Assembly (NCBI RefSeq): GCF_037024155.1
Contig: NZ_JAYKTS010000019.1
Span: forward strand, 23,155 to 87,154
Reading direction: 5' to 3'
DNA: 64,000 nucleotides
Source: Bacillus sp. 2205SS5-2
GTDB lineage: Bacteria; Bacillota; Bacilli; Bacillales; Bacillaceae_K
Shown here: positions 44,248-54,042 of the stretch, in pieces
Numbering within the stretch: the stretch's first letter is position 1
Layout of the letters: the number at the start of each line of letters is the position of its first letter
Made by a program: the position numbers and the translations under genes
The notes under the pieces: generated by a model
What the model was told of the DNA's origin: nothing
Databases searched by the model: none
The model's input: the letters and a program-made list of their open reading frames with translations, nothing else

Positions 44248-45717
44248 TTATACAAGCACAGGTTCCATGGCGGTAGTTTTTTCTATTTTTTTGATCATAT
44301 CTCTGGCTACCCATACGCCACATGCACTTGCTTGAGCTAGCCCTCGGGTGATACCAGCCCCGTCGCCTCCGACGTATAATCCAGCTATTTCAGTTTCAAA
44401 TTTATTGTTTAATTTCGGGCGGGCAGAATAAAATTTCGCCTCAATTCCATAAAACAACGTATGTTCAGAAGCAATTCCAGGCGTTACTTCATTTAAAGCT
44501 TCCGTCATTTCAATTAAGCTCTTCATTGTATTATACGGAAGAACCAATCCTAAATCCCCTGGAACTGCCTCTTTCAAAGACGGTTCCAAAAACCCTTCCC
44601 CAATCCGTTTTTTCGTTGATCGGCGTCCTTTTAAGATATCTCCATATTTCTGAACGATGAGACCACCACTTGATAGTCGATTCGCCAATGTCGACACTTC
44701 ATGCGCATATTCATTCGGTTGATCAAATGGTTCTGAAAATGTATGAGAAACAAGCAAAGCAAAATTCGTGTTCTGACTCCCAAGCTTCGGATCTTTGTAG
44801 GCATGCCCATTAGCTAACATCGTACCAGAATGATTCTCGACAACTACATGACCAGAAGGATTGCTACAAAATGTACGAACCTTTGTGCCAACCGACGTGT
44901 TAAACACGAACTTCCCTTCATACAGATGGGTATTTATTTCTTCCATCACAACGTCGGATGTTTCAACTCGAACACCAATATCTACCTGATTATTCAACAT
45001 TGACAAACGTCGTTTCTTCAAAAGCTTCGCTAACCATGTCGATCCATCACGTCCAGGCGCAATCATCACATTATTACTGTATAGTTTTTCCCCATTTTTC
45101 AGCATAATCCCTTTGACTTGATGCTGCCCTTCCCCATTTTTCTCGGTAATTAAATCCTCTACCTCTAGCTTAAACCGCATCTCTATCTGACTCTGTAAGT
45201 ATTCATAAATATTTTTTAAGATTTCAAGATTTTTCTCAGTCCCTAAATGGCGAACCTTCGCTCTTAATAGCTTTAGTCCCGCTGCATATCCTCTTCGCTC
45301 AATTTCACGAACTTCAGGGGTTAAGGGGTCTGTAATTGTATCTGTTGCACCGTGCTTTAAGTTGATTTCGTCTACATACTGGATTAAATCTACTACTTGT
45401 GAATTGGATAAATAGTCGGTCATCCAACCTCCAAACTCACTCGTTATATTAAACTTTCCGTCAGAATATGCACCAGCCCCTCCAAACCCATTGGTAATAG
45501 AACAAGCTGGTAGACAACCAGCAAACTCTTTTCTACCGACTGCAGGGGGACACTTTTCAATTTTTTTCTGTAATATCGGACAGTTCCTTCTATATATATC
45601 ATGACCTTTATCAATTAATAGTACTTTTGCATCAGGACATTTCAACGTCATTTCGTAACTTGCAAAGATGCCAGCAGGTCCGGCACCGACAATTATCACA
45701 TCATATTGGGTGTTCAT
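44248..45717 (-). CDS. NAD(P)/FAD-dependent oxidoreductase
   Basis: 489 aa. The N-terminal dinucleotide motif is DVIIVGAGPAGIFASYEM, followed by VLLIDKGHDIYRRNCPI and a cysteine-rich segment. The C-terminal FAD motif is EIAGLYVGGDGAGITRGL. It matches the FAD-dependent dehydrogenase group with a substrate yet to be defined, distantly like FixC/geranylgeranyl reductase. The CP..C segment (NCPILQKKIEKCPPAVG) is family-typical. The ATG at 45717 follows GGGGGAGACTT; 25 upstream codons are rejected. Confidence 0.88.
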   Translation of the reverse strand: MNTQYDVIIVGAGPAGIFASYEMTLKCPDAKVLLIDKGHDIYRRNCPILQKKIEKCPPAVGRKEFAGCLPACSITNGFGGAGAYSDGKFNITSEFGGWMTDYLSNSQVVDLIQYVDEINLKHGATDTITDPLTPEVREIERRGYAAGLKLLRAKVRHLGTEKNLEILKNIYEYLQSQIEMRFKLEVEDLITEKNGEGQHQVKGIMLKNGEKLYSNNVMIAPGRDGSTWLAKLLKKRRLSMLNNQVDIGVRVETSDVVMEEINTHLYEGKFVFNTSVGTKVRTFCSNPSGHVVVENHSGTMLANGHAYKDPKLGSQNTNFALLVSHTFSEPFDQPNEYAHEVSTLANRLSSGGLIVQKYGDILKGRRSTKKRIGEGFLEPSLKEAVPGDLGLVLPYNTMKSLIEMTEALNEVTPGIASEHTLFYGIEAKFYSARPKLNNKFETEIAGLYVGGDGAGITRGLAQASACGVWVARDMIKKIEKTTAMEPVLV

Positions 45718-45970
45718 AAGTCTCCCCCTTGATTTCGTGTTTTCTAAACAACATTGTTTAATATACCAAAACAAAATAATAGTTACAAGCATTAATACGA
45801 ACTTTATAGTATTATTTTCGAAAATTGTTCGTGTATTTACCTTAAACTCTCACATTATTCTCCCTCTTTTCGACAAATACAGCTAATTTTTAAAATATTA
45901 TGTAGATTAATTGAATGAAAATGTTTACAATAATATTAAGATTATTACAACATTGAAATGGGGGAAATAT

Positions 45971-47770
45971 GTGAAAAAGCTACCTTTTTCGTTCAAAAGA
46001 AAACGAAAAACAACACAAACTAGCAATAAACGACATAAAAAAGAACCTAAGTGGTTAAAGTCTTTCACCTTTTACCGGACAATTCGGGGTAAAGTCATTC
46101 TTTCCTTTATTCTATTAACATGGATGCTAGTAGGAATTGCCTACACCTCAAACGTCAATATGACAAAGCTAGAAAAAGAGATTAATCAACTATTAAACGA
46201 AGATTTAGAGATTCAAAACCAAATCACTTACTTGAATACCTCTCTTTTAAACATTGAAACGGGTGAACGCGGCTATGTTATCACTGGGGATGAAAGCTTT
46301 TTAGCGCCCTATTTTAAAGGCAAAGAGACCGTTTTAGAACATTTTTCCTTTCTTGAAAAACAGTTTGCCAAACAGCCAGATCAACTAGACAAACTAGGTA
46401 AGATTGAAAAATCCTATGACCTATGGACTAAATGGATTGATCGGGTAGTTGAGACTCGTAAAAGCGACAATGCCCAAAAAGCTCAGGAAATCGTCGCCAC
46501 TGGGCAAGGAAAAAAATACATGGAATATATCGGGACCTATATAGAAATGATTGTAGAGGAACAAAATTTGGCCACAGCTACCCGAATCGAAGAATTAGAC
46601 GAACAGCTCATTCTTTCTCGCGGAGTAACCCTCGGACTCGCTTCAACAGGAGTTATTCTTGCAATTATTTTTGGATTCCTGATATCTGCAACCATTAAGA
46701 GAAACGTAAATAAAATTAGCACGTCTATTTTGGAAATTGCTAACGCTGGCGGAGATTTAACCAAACGAATTAATGTCAAATCAAAAGATGAATTGGCGAA
46801 ACTAGCGGATGATACGAATCTACTAATCGAAGGAATAGCGAAGCTTGTCTACGATGTTTCCATTATGGCAGAAAACGTTTCCGCAAGTTCAGAACAATTA
46901 TTAGCCTCAGCGGAAGAAACCACTAGAACCATCGTTTCAATTTCTGAGACGTCTGCTGAAATTGCTGCTGGCAGCGAAGAAACCACCAATAAAATGACCA
47001 ACTCTTTGCAAAAAATGAATTCATTAGAAGAATCGGCACATATTCTTAGTAAAAATGCTGAAGCTGTTAAGGATTCTGCAGAAAACACGAAAAGAGCAGC
47101 TGAAATTGGCAGTCAATCAGTTCAACTTTCTTCTTCAAAAATGATGCATATAGAAGAAATGATGGCTAACACTAGCGATACCGTTCAAGCGCTAGGGAAG
47201 AAATCAGAAGACATCACTTCGATTATCAAAACCATTACTGCAATTTCAGAACAAACAAATTTACTGGCACTAAATGCTGCGATTGAAGCCGCACGTGCTG
47301 GCGAACATGGACGTGGTTTTGCCGTCGTAGCAGATGAAGTCAGAAAGCTTGCCGAGCAATCTCAAGGGGCTGCCTCTGAAGTAACAAATATTGTTCACTC
47401 AATTCAAGATGAAGTGAAAAAGATCATCCAACAAAACCAAGAAGGGGTAAAAGAAGTCATTTCAGGAGTTGAAATCTCTAACGAAACCATTTCTTCTCTC
47501 GATAAGATTCTTTCCCATTCATCTATTACGTTCAATGTATTGGATGATATGGTCCAACAAATTCATCAGACGCTAACTTTTAGTCAAGAAGTCGGTGCAT
47601 CTTTTACCTATGTGAATGAAATTGCTACTAGTACAGCTATCGGCACGGAAAATACTGCTGCGGCCTCTCAGGAAGGATCCGCGGCCATGGAAGAAATCAC
47701 CGCTTCTGTTTCAGAGCTCTCGACTCAAGCTGAAAAATTAAGGAATGTCGTAGGGAATTTTAAAATTTAA
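45971..47770 (+). CDS. methyl-accepting chemotaxis protein with CHASE3 sensor
   Basis: 599 aa. The N-terminal basic region ([16 protein letters not shown]) precedes TM1 ([18 protein letters not shown]). A CHASE3 extracellular domain with [20 protein letters not shown] follows, then TM2 ([20 protein letters not shown]), a HAMP domain and a cytoplasmic signalling domain. The tip has the invariant [20 protein letters not shown]. It signals to CheA. GTG at 45971 follows GGGGGAAATAT and is preferred over the upstream ATG. A solitary transducer gene with its own terminator. Confidence 0.94.
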   Translation: MKKLPFSFKRKRKTTQTSNKRHKKEPKWLKSFTFYRTIRGKVILSFILLTWMLVGIAYTSNVNMTKLEKEINQLLNEDLEIQNQITYLNTSLLNIETGERGYVITGDESFLAPYFKGKETVLEHFSFLEKQFAKQPDQLDKLGKIEKSYDLWTKWIDRVVETRKSDNAQKAQEIVATGQGKKYMEYIGTYIEMIVEEQNLATATRIEELDEQLILSRGVTLGLASTGVILAIIFGFLISATIKRNVNKISTSILEIANAGGDLTKRINVKSKDELAKLADDTNLLIEGIAKLVYDVSIMAENVSASSEQLLASAEETTRTIVSISETSAEIAAGSEETTNKMTNSLQKMNSLEESAHILSKNAEAVKDSAENTKRAAEIGSQSVQLSSSKMMHIEEMMANTSDTVQALGKKSEDITSIIKTITAISEQTNLLALNAAIEAARAGEHGRGFAVVADEVRKLAEQSQGAASEVTNIVHSIQDEVKKIIQQNQEGVKEVISGVEISNETISSLDKILSHSSITFNVLDDMVQQIHQTLTFSQEVGASFTYVNEIATSTAIGTENTAAASQEGSAAMEEITASVSELSTQAEKLRNVVGNFKI

Positions 47771-47844
47771 TTACCAAAAATGAAGGACAGATGAAGTTAG
47801 ACAAAAAAATATATCTAAAATTATGCATCCTTACTTTTTCAAAC

Positions 47845-47877
47845 AAAAAACGAACTCTTAGCTAGAGTTCGTTTTTT
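47845..47877. terminator. bidirectional intrinsic terminator
   Basis: AAAAAACGAACTC and GAGTTCGTTTTTT form a 13-bp stem with T runs, shared by the convergent chemoreceptor and YjcZ-type genes. Confidence 0.93.
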
Positions 47878-47886
47878 GTTAATAAT

Positions 47887-48030
47887 TTATTTAGGATAGT
47901 AACAAACTGCTCCGATGATAATCAACAAAATAAACAAAACCACAATTAAAGCAAAACTGTTGTTTCCACCGCATGGATAGGCATAAGCAGGGTATTCTTG
48001 ACAACAATAATCATAGCCACCGTAATTCAA
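47887..48030 (-). CDS. YjcZ-type sporulation membrane peptide
   Basis: 47 aa. A Tyr/Gly/Cys-rich start (MNYGGYDYCCQEYPAYAYPC) followed by NNSFALIVVLFILLIIIGA is the signature of YjcZ-family sporulation peptides, made in the developing spore and membrane bound. The TTG start has GGAG 8 bases upstream. Family members usually have shorter N-termini; here there are three Cys before the helix. Confidence 0.85.
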   Translation of the reverse strand: MNYGGYDYCCQEYPAYAYPCGGNNSFALIVVLFILLIIIGAVCYYPK

Positions 48031-48137
48031 AGTACTCACTCCTCAAGTGTTTTTTAAGTCATTACATTACTACACTATGATAGGAGCCCGAAAAGTGTCT
48101 GTGTATTCGCCCAAGAATTTATCTACACTCTTTTCTT

Positions 48138-48644
48138 TTATGATTTGTTAGTAAGGGTTAAAAGTGGCGTTTCTCCAGCCCTAACAGAGTATTCACCGCT
48201 AGCCTTTAGTTTTATTTCCACCTGATCTCCATTCGTAATGATAATAGGAGAGATCGTGCTTTTTGCTTTTTCGTTCACAAGATTCATATCAAATTCCACT
48301 AGAACATCTCCGACTTCAACAGAATCTCCTTGTTCCACGAATGTTTCAAATCCTTCTCCGTTCATCGAAACCGTTTCTAGACCGATATGAATGAGAATCT
48401 CAGCACCATTTTTCGCTTTCAATCCAATAGCATGTTTCGTCGGAAAAACCTGAATGACTTCCCCCTCAACAGGTGAAACAACCTTCCCTTCTGAGGGTAA
48501 AATCGCCACACCATCTCCCATCATTTTTTGAGAAAATACGGGATCTGGGACTTCTGTTAATGAAAGACAGTCTCCGTTTAACGGAGACATGAACTCCACT
48601 GAAACAATCGGCTTTTCTTTGCTTCCAAACAACTTTTTAAACAT
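48138..48644 (-). CDS. PTS glucose-type EIIA component (YpqE-like)
   Basis: 168 aa. EIIA-Glc fold: MSPLNGDCLSLTEVPDPVFS, DGVAILPSEGKVVSPVEGEV, the first His in PTKHAIGLKAKNGAEI and the phosphorylated His in LIHIGLETVSMNGEGF. It receives phosphate from HPr and passes it to an EIIB domain. It is a free-standing domain like B. subtilis YpqE. The ATG follows AAGGGAGC. Confidence 0.93.
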   Translation of the reverse strand: MFKKLFGSKEKPIVSVEFMSPLNGDCLSLTEVPDPVFSQKMMGDGVAILPSEGKVVSPVEGEVIQVFPTKHAIGLKAKNGAEILIHIGLETVSMNGEGFETFVEQGDSVEVGDVLVEFDMNLVNEKAKSTISPIIITNGDQVEIKLKASGEYSVRAGETPLLTLTNKS

Positions 48645-48670
48645 AATTCAAGCTCCCTTCTTACGGTCTT

Positions 48671-49102
48671 TCAAAACCACTTTTGATACTCACTGTACCC
48701 TTCTTTTTCTAATTCATCTCTTGGAATGAATTTTAATGCAGCGGAATTTATACAATAACGAAGACCGCCTAATTCCATTGGTCCGTCGTTAAACACATGA
48801 CCAAGATGAGAATCAGCCTCTTGGCTTCTGACCTCTGTACGAATCATAAAATGACTCATGTCTTTCTTTTGTTTCACTTCTTTTTCTTCAAGTGGTTTCG
48901 CAAAACTCGGCCAACCACAACGGGAATCAAACTTGTCTTTTGAACTGAACAACGGTTTTCCTGAGACGATATCGACATAAATACCCTCTTCAAAATGATC
49001 AAAAAACTCGTTTTGAAAAGCCGGTTCTGTTCCATTGTTCTGTGTCACTTCATACTGCATAGAAGTTAACGTTTTTTTTAAGTCTTCATTCTTCCGATTC
49101 AT
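48671..49102 (-). CDS. msrB: peptide-methionine (R)-S-oxide reductase
   Basis: 143 aa. [20 protein letters not shown] and [11 protein letters not shown] with the catalytic Cys identify MsrB. It lacks the paired CxxC zinc sites of many relatives. It reduces methionine-R-sulfoxide in proteins. The ATG at 49102 follows GGGGGG and overlaps the end of msrA by 17 bases. A longer open frame upstream is antisense-like noise inside msrA. Confidence 0.96.
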   Translation of the reverse strand: MNRKNEDLKKTLTSMQYEVTQNNGTEPAFQNEFFDHFEEGIYVDIVSGKPLFSSKDKFDSRCGWPSFAKPLEEKEVKQKKDMSHFMIRTEVRSQEADSHLGHVFNDGPMELGGLRYCINSAALKFIPRDELEKEGYSEYQKWF

Positions 49103-49637
49103 TTTTGTCCCCCCAATGTAATTGGATAAAGTTCTTTCTTCCAGATCCTTCGAAGTAAGAAGCGTAATGGCGCACATTCCGCTTATAATATCCTTGATGA
49201 TAGGCTTCAGCGGGATAAAAGGGCTTAGCTGGAAGGATACTTGTGACAATGGGTTTTTTGAAAACACCACTCTCAGCTAACTTTTCTTTTGACTTCTCTG
49301 CTTGTTGTTGTTGTTCATCAGTATGATAAAAAATCGCGGTTTGATAGGATTGCCCTCGATCAAAAAACTGACCACCCGCATCAGTTGGGTCTATTTGTTG
49401 CCAATATTGCTTCAACAAGGTTTCATACGGATAGATTGTAGAATCAAATGTAATCTGAACTGCTTCATAGTGTCCCGTTTTATTCGTACACACTTGTTCG
49501 TACGTCGGGTTTTTCAGGTCACCACCCGTATAACCGGAAACGATTGAAATAATGCCTGGTTGTTCATCAAATGGCTTTACCATACACCAAAAACAGCCAC
49601 CTGCAAATGTTGCGATTTCTACTTGTTGATTTGACAT
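49086..49637 (-). CDS. msrA: peptide-methionine (S)-S-oxide reductase
   Basis: 183 aa. The active-site [12 protein letters not shown] is present, with [30 protein letters not shown] and the middle [20 protein letters not shown]. It reduces methionine-S-sulfoxide; with MsrB it covers both epimers. The ATG at 49637 follows GAAAGGG; the upstream GTG in frame is rejected. Confidence 0.96.
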   Translation of the reverse strand: MSNQQVEIATFAGGCFWCMVKPFDEQPGIISIVSGYTGGDLKNPTYEQVCTNKTGHYEAVQITFDSTIYPYETLLKQYWQQIDPTDAGGQFFDRGQSYQTAIFYHTDEQQQQAEKSKEKLAESGVFKKPIVTSILPAKPFYPAEAYHQGYYKRNVRHYASYFEGSGRKNFIQLHWGDKNESEE

Positions 49638-49730
49638 TGTGCACACCCTTTCAAAACACTCTTACATAATCTTCCCGTTTTTTTAAAAGTTTAACGTTTT
49701 TTTCGGGATTCGTAAAAGAAAATGCTTCAC

Positions 49731-50777
49731 TTAACGTCGATTTCGTCTACTCGCCTTACTTCTTTTTTTCCAAACCTTCTTCTCTTCTATTCGAGCACGC
49801 ACATCACTTTTTCGTTTATTATACTCTTGTTCACGCAATAACTTTTGATAACTTTGAAATCGTTCAGCATCTAAAATTCCGCCTTGAATGCCTACCGTGA
49901 TGGCACATCCTTGTTCGTTCCTATGGGAACAATTTCGGAAATAACACTGCTCTGCTAAGGATTCGATATCTTCAAACTCAAGCGATAACCCTTGTTTGCC
50001 TTCCCAAATTTGAATCTCTCTCATCCCAGGAGTATCAATGACAGCCGTTCCGTTCGGTAAATAAAACAGTTCACGTGAAGTGGTTGTGTGCACACCCTTG
50101 CCGTCTTTTTCGCGAATATTCTTTGTTTGTTGAACACTTCCACCAAGCAGGTGGTTTACAATCGTCGACTTTCCCACACCGGAAGAACCGACAAATGCAA
50201 TCGTCTTTCCCGGTTCTAAATAAGGTAACATTTTTTCCATTCCCCACTCTTCATAAATACTAACTGGGATCATCTCAACTGTTTTGGATAGAGCACGAAG
50301 TTCAGCCATGACCTGTGTGAGTGAAGGACAAAGATCTCCTTTTGACAACAAGATCACCGGTTCTGCTCCACTTTCAAGCGCAAGCATCAAGTACCGTTCG
50401 ATTCGTCGAATATTTACATCTTCATTTAGTGAAGTAACAATAAATAAGGTATCCACGTTGACCGCTATGATTTGTTCGGTAAAATCGTCCCCAGCTTTCT
50501 TACGGGAAAACTTACTTGTTCGTTGAAAAATCGAGTGAATGAGACCTATATCGCCAGCTTCTCGTTTACATAACACCCAATCTCCTACAACAGGAAAGTT
50601 CTCTGATTCAATGTTTTCGTAATAGAACTTCCCCGGTAGTTTACACGTAAATTCTTCCTCATCTACTTTAACTGTGTAGGCTTGTTTCGCTTGCCTAATC
50701 ACTCGTCCAACCATAGTCTCTTCACATTGATTCATCTCTACATATTCATTCGGTATAAGTGTTTTCCAACTGTTCAT
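49731..50777 (-). CDS. rsgA: ribosome small-subunit GTPase RsgA (paralogue)
   Basis: 348 aa circularly permuted GTPase. It has an N-terminal OB-fold (VGRVIRQAKQAYTVKVDEEE), the G4-like LLSKGD, Walker A GSSGVGKSTIVNHLLG, and the G3 motif TAVIDTPGMREIQ. The C-terminal zinc knuckle is CYFRNCSHRNEQGCAI. It assists late 30S maturation. The N-terminal domain is longer than in YloQ, so it may be the second RsgA-like protein of Bacillus. The ATG at 50777 follows GGAGGGAAAAGAC; a terminator hairpin lies just upstream, which excludes the longer frame. Confidence 0.92.
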   Translation of the reverse strand: MNSWKTLIPNEYVEMNQCEETMVGRVIRQAKQAYTVKVDEEEFTCKLPGKFYYENIESENFPVVGDWVLCKREAGDIGLIHSIFQRTSKFSRKKAGDDFTEQIIAVNVDTLFIVTSLNEDVNIRRIERYLMLALESGAEPVILLSKGDLCPSLTQVMAELRALSKTVEMIPVSIYEEWGMEKMLPYLEPGKTIAFVGSSGVGKSTIVNHLLGGSVQQTKNIREKDGKGVHTTTSRELFYLPNGTAVIDTPGMREIQIWEGKQGLSLEFEDIESLAEQCYFRNCSHRNEQGCAITVGIQGGILDAERFQSYQKLLREQEYNKRKSDVRARIEEKKVWKKRSKASRRNRR

Positions 50778-50791
50778 GTCTTTTCCCTCCA

Positions 50792-50830
50792 TAATAAAAA
50801 ATCCATAGGCGCTTAACACGTCCCATGGAT
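50792..50830 (-). terminator. terminator in the rsgA leader
   Basis: ATCCAT and ATGGAT arms (50801-50806, 50825-50830), with CCTATGGAT then six T on the minus strand. It stands between the small frame ending at 50868 and rsgA, so it may act as an attenuator. Confidence 0.65.
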
Positions 50831-50867
50831 CTTCGTTATGAATACATAGACAGCAGAAATATGCTTA

Positions 50868-50942
50868 CTAAAGAATCCGTAAAGAAAGGGACGTGCCACT
50901 TTGTTTAATTGATTGTGTTGAAATCATTTGTACATTTGCCAT
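50868..50942 (-). CDS. possible 24-aa leader peptide or small protein
   Basis: ATG at 50942 is preceded by GAAGGTGATGTGTC, a good ribosome-binding site. The peptide begins MANVQMISTQSIKQSG and is polar with Ser, Gln and Thr. A promoter lies upstream and a terminator follows before rsgA. Not recognised. It could be a leader peptide controlling rsgA or an independent microprotein. Confidence 0.5.
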   Translation of the reverse strand: MANVQMISTQSIKQSGTSLSLRIL

Positions 50943-50975
50943 GACACATCACCTTCTTTCTTTCATAGTGATTTC

Positions 50976-51004
50976 ATTATCTCCTACTTGAAGAAAAAAC
51001 ACAA
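50976..51004 (-). promoter_or_regulatory. SigA-type promoter of the rsgA leader
   Basis: On the minus strand TTGTGT (50999-51004) and GATAAT (50976-50981) are separated by 17 bases, about 30 bases before the small frame. Confidence 0.6.
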
Positions 51005-51081
51005 GAAAAATTCTAAACATTCACCCAATTAGGCTTTTTTGCATATCGTATTGACGTAAGATATAAGAACGGAGGTATCCT

Positions 51082-51825
51082 ATGTCTCAACTTCAAAAGT
51101 ATTTTGAAAAGGCAACTATGTATGATTTGTTAGCCTGTTACTACAAGTATTCTGATCCGAACAAGCATATTAGGTATTACCAAAAGCATTTAAAAAACAT
51201 GAATAAGGCCGTTCAGACACAGCGTTCAGAAACGACGAACTACTCCAACCAACCTGCTTATGTTCGGTTTTTTCACTCTTCACCAGACGCCCCCAATGTC
51301 GATGTCTACATCAATGCAAACAAAGTCTTAAAAAATGTAGCCTTCAAGGATGTCAGTGATTACTTAAGCTTACCTGCAGGAAAATACCATATTGATATCT
51401 ACCCTACAGGCGATTCCATCTCAACCGTTATCAGTAAAAAAGTGAATGTCGAACCCGGAATGATTTGCACGTTAGCGGTCGTCGGATCAGTGAATAAACT
51501 ACAACTGAAGCCGTATATTGACCAACCTCGTGTACCACATAATGAAACGAAAGTACGTTTCATCCATTTGTCACCCGATGCCCCTGTCGTTGATATTGCC
51601 GTCAAAGGTGGAGATGTCATTTTCCCAAATGTTGCTTATAAGCAAGCGACTGAATATTTATCCTTATCAGCGATGACCGTTGATTTGGAAGCACGTATCG
51701 CCAAAACACAAGATCTGGCACTTTCCATTCCCGATGTGACATTGAAACCGAACGAACCCTATACAATTATTGCGACCGGATTTGTTGGCCAAGAACCTTT
51801 GCTTGATGCGCTCATCATAAAATAA
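51082..51825 (+). CDS. DUF4397 protein with two repeats
   Basis: 247 aa. Two DUF4397 units: YVRFFHSSPDAPNVDVYIN with YLSLPAGKYHIDIYPTG, and VRFIHLSPDAPVVDIAVKGG with YLSLSAMTVDLEARIA. Each looks like a beta-sandwich. No signal peptide or membrane segment, unlike many secreted relatives; the N-terminal 50 residues are charged and helical. Function unknown. The ATG follows GGAGG by six bases. A repeat element begins within the last base of its stop codon. Confidence 0.88.
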   Translation: MSQLQKYFEKATMYDLLACYYKYSDPNKHIRYYQKHLKNMNKAVQTQRSETTNYSNQPAYVRFFHSSPDAPNVDVYINANKVLKNVAFKDVSDYLSLPAGKYHIDIYPTGDSISTVISKKVNVEPGMICTLAVVGSVNKLQLKPYIDQPRVPHNETKVRFIHLSPDAPVVDIAVKGGDVIFPNVAYKQATEYLSLSAMTVDLEARIAKTQDLALSIPDVTLKPNEPYTIIATGFVGQEPLLDALIIK

Positions 51826-52104
51826 GGCAGTTTTCCGAAAGTTAATAGCTTTTCGGATCAGTTTATAGTCTATGGTGTAGCTTTATTTCGGGCATCATAT
51901 ACGAAATGCGGAAGTGGCTGCCCAGGGACGGCAGGCATCTGGCAGAACATGTAGTGAAGCCTGCTTCACGTAGTGGGCTGACAAATGCCCTAGTCCATAG
52001 CCACTGCAGCTAGATCCGTCTATTTTTGATGGAATTCAACAGTGAAATGAAAGATTTAATCAAAAATATAATGAAATAGCCACAATGTTTACGAAATGAG
52101 CCTT
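51825..52104 (-). repeat. composite dispersed repeat with one folded insert
   Basis: Outer blocks (TTTCGGATCAGTTTATAG, TATTTCGGGCATCAT, CGTCTATTTTTGATGGAATT, CAGTGAAATGAAAGATTTAA, CGAAATGAGCCTT) are the same as in the copy at 20127. The insert 51901-52017 is a single ~117-bp unit, beginning ACGAAATGCGGAAGTGGCTG. It starts right after the DUF4397 stop. Confidence 0.85.
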
Positions 52105-52433
52105 TATTAAAAAAACATCATATATTAATCTTTGAATTAACTGAACGAGTACTTAATTCAATTCCAATTTGGCATACTTCACAAAGACTATTTACACTGT
52201 ATAGTAATCAATAATGGACTTGACTATAAAAGTCGTGCCTATATCGAGAAAATGGATCAGGTTCGAGGGAAAGTAGATCATAAATTATCAAAAATCGTTC
52301 ATAAAAACTAAAGAATCATTAGAACTCGTCTGTCTTTTGCTAGAACTGTATGTTATGTGATCACTTTGATGAATGGTTAAATAACAGGATCATAGTTTTG
52401 CTCCTTGAGAGCGCTTCACTTGTCTACTATAAT
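52105..52433. other. spacer without recognisable genes
   Basis: A/T-rich, no supported frame; a 61-codon plus-strand frame ending at 52535 runs through the terminator and is not coding. Confidence 0.5.
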
Positions 52434-52476
52434 AAAAAAGAAATGCTTTGGGTTTATATCCAATCATTTCTTTTTT
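52434..52476. terminator. bidirectional intrinsic terminator
   Basis: AAAAAAGAAATG and CATTTCTTTTTT form a 12-bp stem. It lies 115 bases beyond the ypmS stop. Confidence 0.8.
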
Positions 52477-52591
52477 ATATTCTATATTTTCCTAATACCC
52501 GCGCGAATCCCTATATTCTAAAACCAACTATTTAATATGGTCATCATCATAACGGAACAAATAAAGACATTTAGTTTAAATCTAACACGTT

Positions 52592-53188
52592 TTAAGGAGC
52601 AATCGTTTCATCCGGCACATACAGCATAAACGAAATCTCATCGTTGACCAAATCAAATTTCTTTCCTTTTACTTGGAGCCCGCTTTTTAAATTCATTTCC
52701 GTCAGCGCAACATAAATCGCTTCATCATTCGGTTGAATTTTCACCCATTCCGGCATTTTGTAGCCATCTCGAATAAATTTCAATACATATGGTACTGGAA
52801 GATTCACAGAACCAAGTGAAATACTTTTCTGTTTTAAAAGGAGATCTCCATTTTCTAACACTTTCGGATCAAACGTCATCTTAAGATCAATGGACGCTGC
52901 AAACACCGCCATCGTACCATATAGCTCGATCTCATCGGTTAAAAATACGGAGTAATCAATCGGTCCGTTCAATTGATTTTGCTCGATGTATTTCTCAATC
53001 AGGTTGTTTAAATCTTTCTTTTCTGCTTTCACTTCTAGCGGAATCGCATCAGGTGTAGATACATTCTCATTTTTCTCATAAGACGTCTCTTCAATCGGCC
53101 TAAATAGTAAGGTTGCGATACCAGCGAACAACATAATCAGTAGTATGACTACTGTAAAAAAGGCAATTTTCCAAACATTCTTCATCAT
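52592..53188 (-). CDS. ypmS: YpmS-family membrane-anchored protein
   Basis: 198 aa. An N-terminal membrane anchor (IAFFTVVILLIMLFAGIATLLF) is followed by the DUF2140 domain, with LNNLIEKYIEQNQLNGPIDY near 60-80 and SLGSVNLPVPYVLKFI. Extracytoplasmic, function unknown. The ATG follows AAGAGGAATAA and lies one base after the ypmR stop, forming an operon as in B. subtilis. Confidence 0.9.
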   Translation of the reverse strand: MMKNVWKIAFFTVVILLIMLFAGIATLLFRPIEETSYEKNENVSTPDAIPLEVKAEKKDLNNLIEKYIEQNQLNGPIDYSVFLTDEIELYGTMAVFAASIDLKMTFDPKVLENGDLLLKQKSISLGSVNLPVPYVLKFIRDGYKMPEWVKIQPNDEAIYVALTEMNLKSGLQVKGKKFDLVNDEISFMLYVPDETIAP

Positions 53189-54001
53189 TTATTCCTCTTT
53201 CTTACTGCTTTGTATAAGTGTATTTAACGTATTCCCTTTTGATAGAAATTCAAACAATCGTTCACTAATACGTTGATATCCTAAGTCATTCGGATGAAAT
53301 AGATCGTCATATAATAAATTGTCTTCCAAATTCATAAAAATATCGGCAATCTCCACATATAAAGTTTGATCATATGATTTCAACGTCTTTTCACTCGTAA
53401 TATTCCATTGATTCAGAATTTCTTCTGCCTCAGGGATATCGGATAACCAGGCCAAAAACGGGTTATAAATCCCGATTAACACAATTCCCGTTTCTTCATT
53501 TAGTGTTTTAATTTTTTCAAAAATTTTCGTAAGTCGTTGTTCATACTCAATCGTTTCATTTACAAAAAGGTCAAGTGTTAAGGAAGAGAAGTTATTTTTA
53601 AGAACGTCCATCATGTCGTTTCCACCGATTGTAATAATCACCAAATCGGCTTCCTTGATTTCTTTTTGTACTTCTGGCTTCTCTAATTTTTTCAATAGTC
53701 CTGATGTTTTTAATCCTTTTTTCCCTAAATTGACGAACTCGGTGTTATTTATACTACTCAAGCTATTTAAGGAAGAAGTTAAATATGGGATATAGCCGCC
53801 TGTATCGGAACTATCCCCGACTCCTTGTGTTAAAGAATCACCTAATGAGACAATTTTAATGTCCTTAGGAAAGAATGATTCTGGCACATCTTGTTTAGGT
53901 TGTAAACTAATACTCTTTCCCCTCAAGTTTGTTCCTGCCTGTTCCGCCGAACACCCCGTCAAGGTGAGCAACACCAATCCTATTAACCACCATTTTTTCA
54001 T
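53189..54001 (-). CDS. ypmR: SGNH/GDSL-family lipoprotein hydrolase YpmR
   Basis: 270 aa. The lipobox LLTLTGC gives a lipid-anchored exported protein. The catalytic Ser is in VSLGDSLTQGVGD, the oxyanion Gly/Asn block in VIITIGGNDMM, and Asp-His in DDLFHPNDLGY. An esterase or lipase acting outside the membrane; substrate unknown. The ATG at 54001 follows a loose GAGTTG; operon with ypmS. Confidence 0.92.
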   Translation of the reverse strand: MKKWWLIGLVLLTLTGCSAEQAGTNLRGKSISLQPKQDVPESFFPKDIKIVSLGDSLTQGVGDSSDTGGYIPYLTSSLNSLSSINNTEFVNLGKKGLKTSGLLKKLEKPEVQKEIKEADLVIITIGGNDMMDVLKNNFSSLTLDLFVNETIEYEQRLTKIFEKIKTLNEETGIVLIGIYNPFLAWLSDIPEAEEILNQWNITSEKTLKSYDQTLYVEIADIFMNLEDNLLYDDLFHPNDLGYQRISERLFEFLSKGNTLNTLIQSSKKEE

Positions 54002-54042
54002 GACAACTCACTTCTCTCTCTTTCTGTAAGATGTTATTTTTA

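Noticed and set aside
48671..49270. 199-codon version of MsrB
   Set aside because: The upstream part lies within msrA in another frame; a good ribosome-binding site precedes 49102.
52350..52535. 61-codon plus-strand frame
   Set aside because: It crosses the terminator at 52434-52476 and has no ribosome-binding site.
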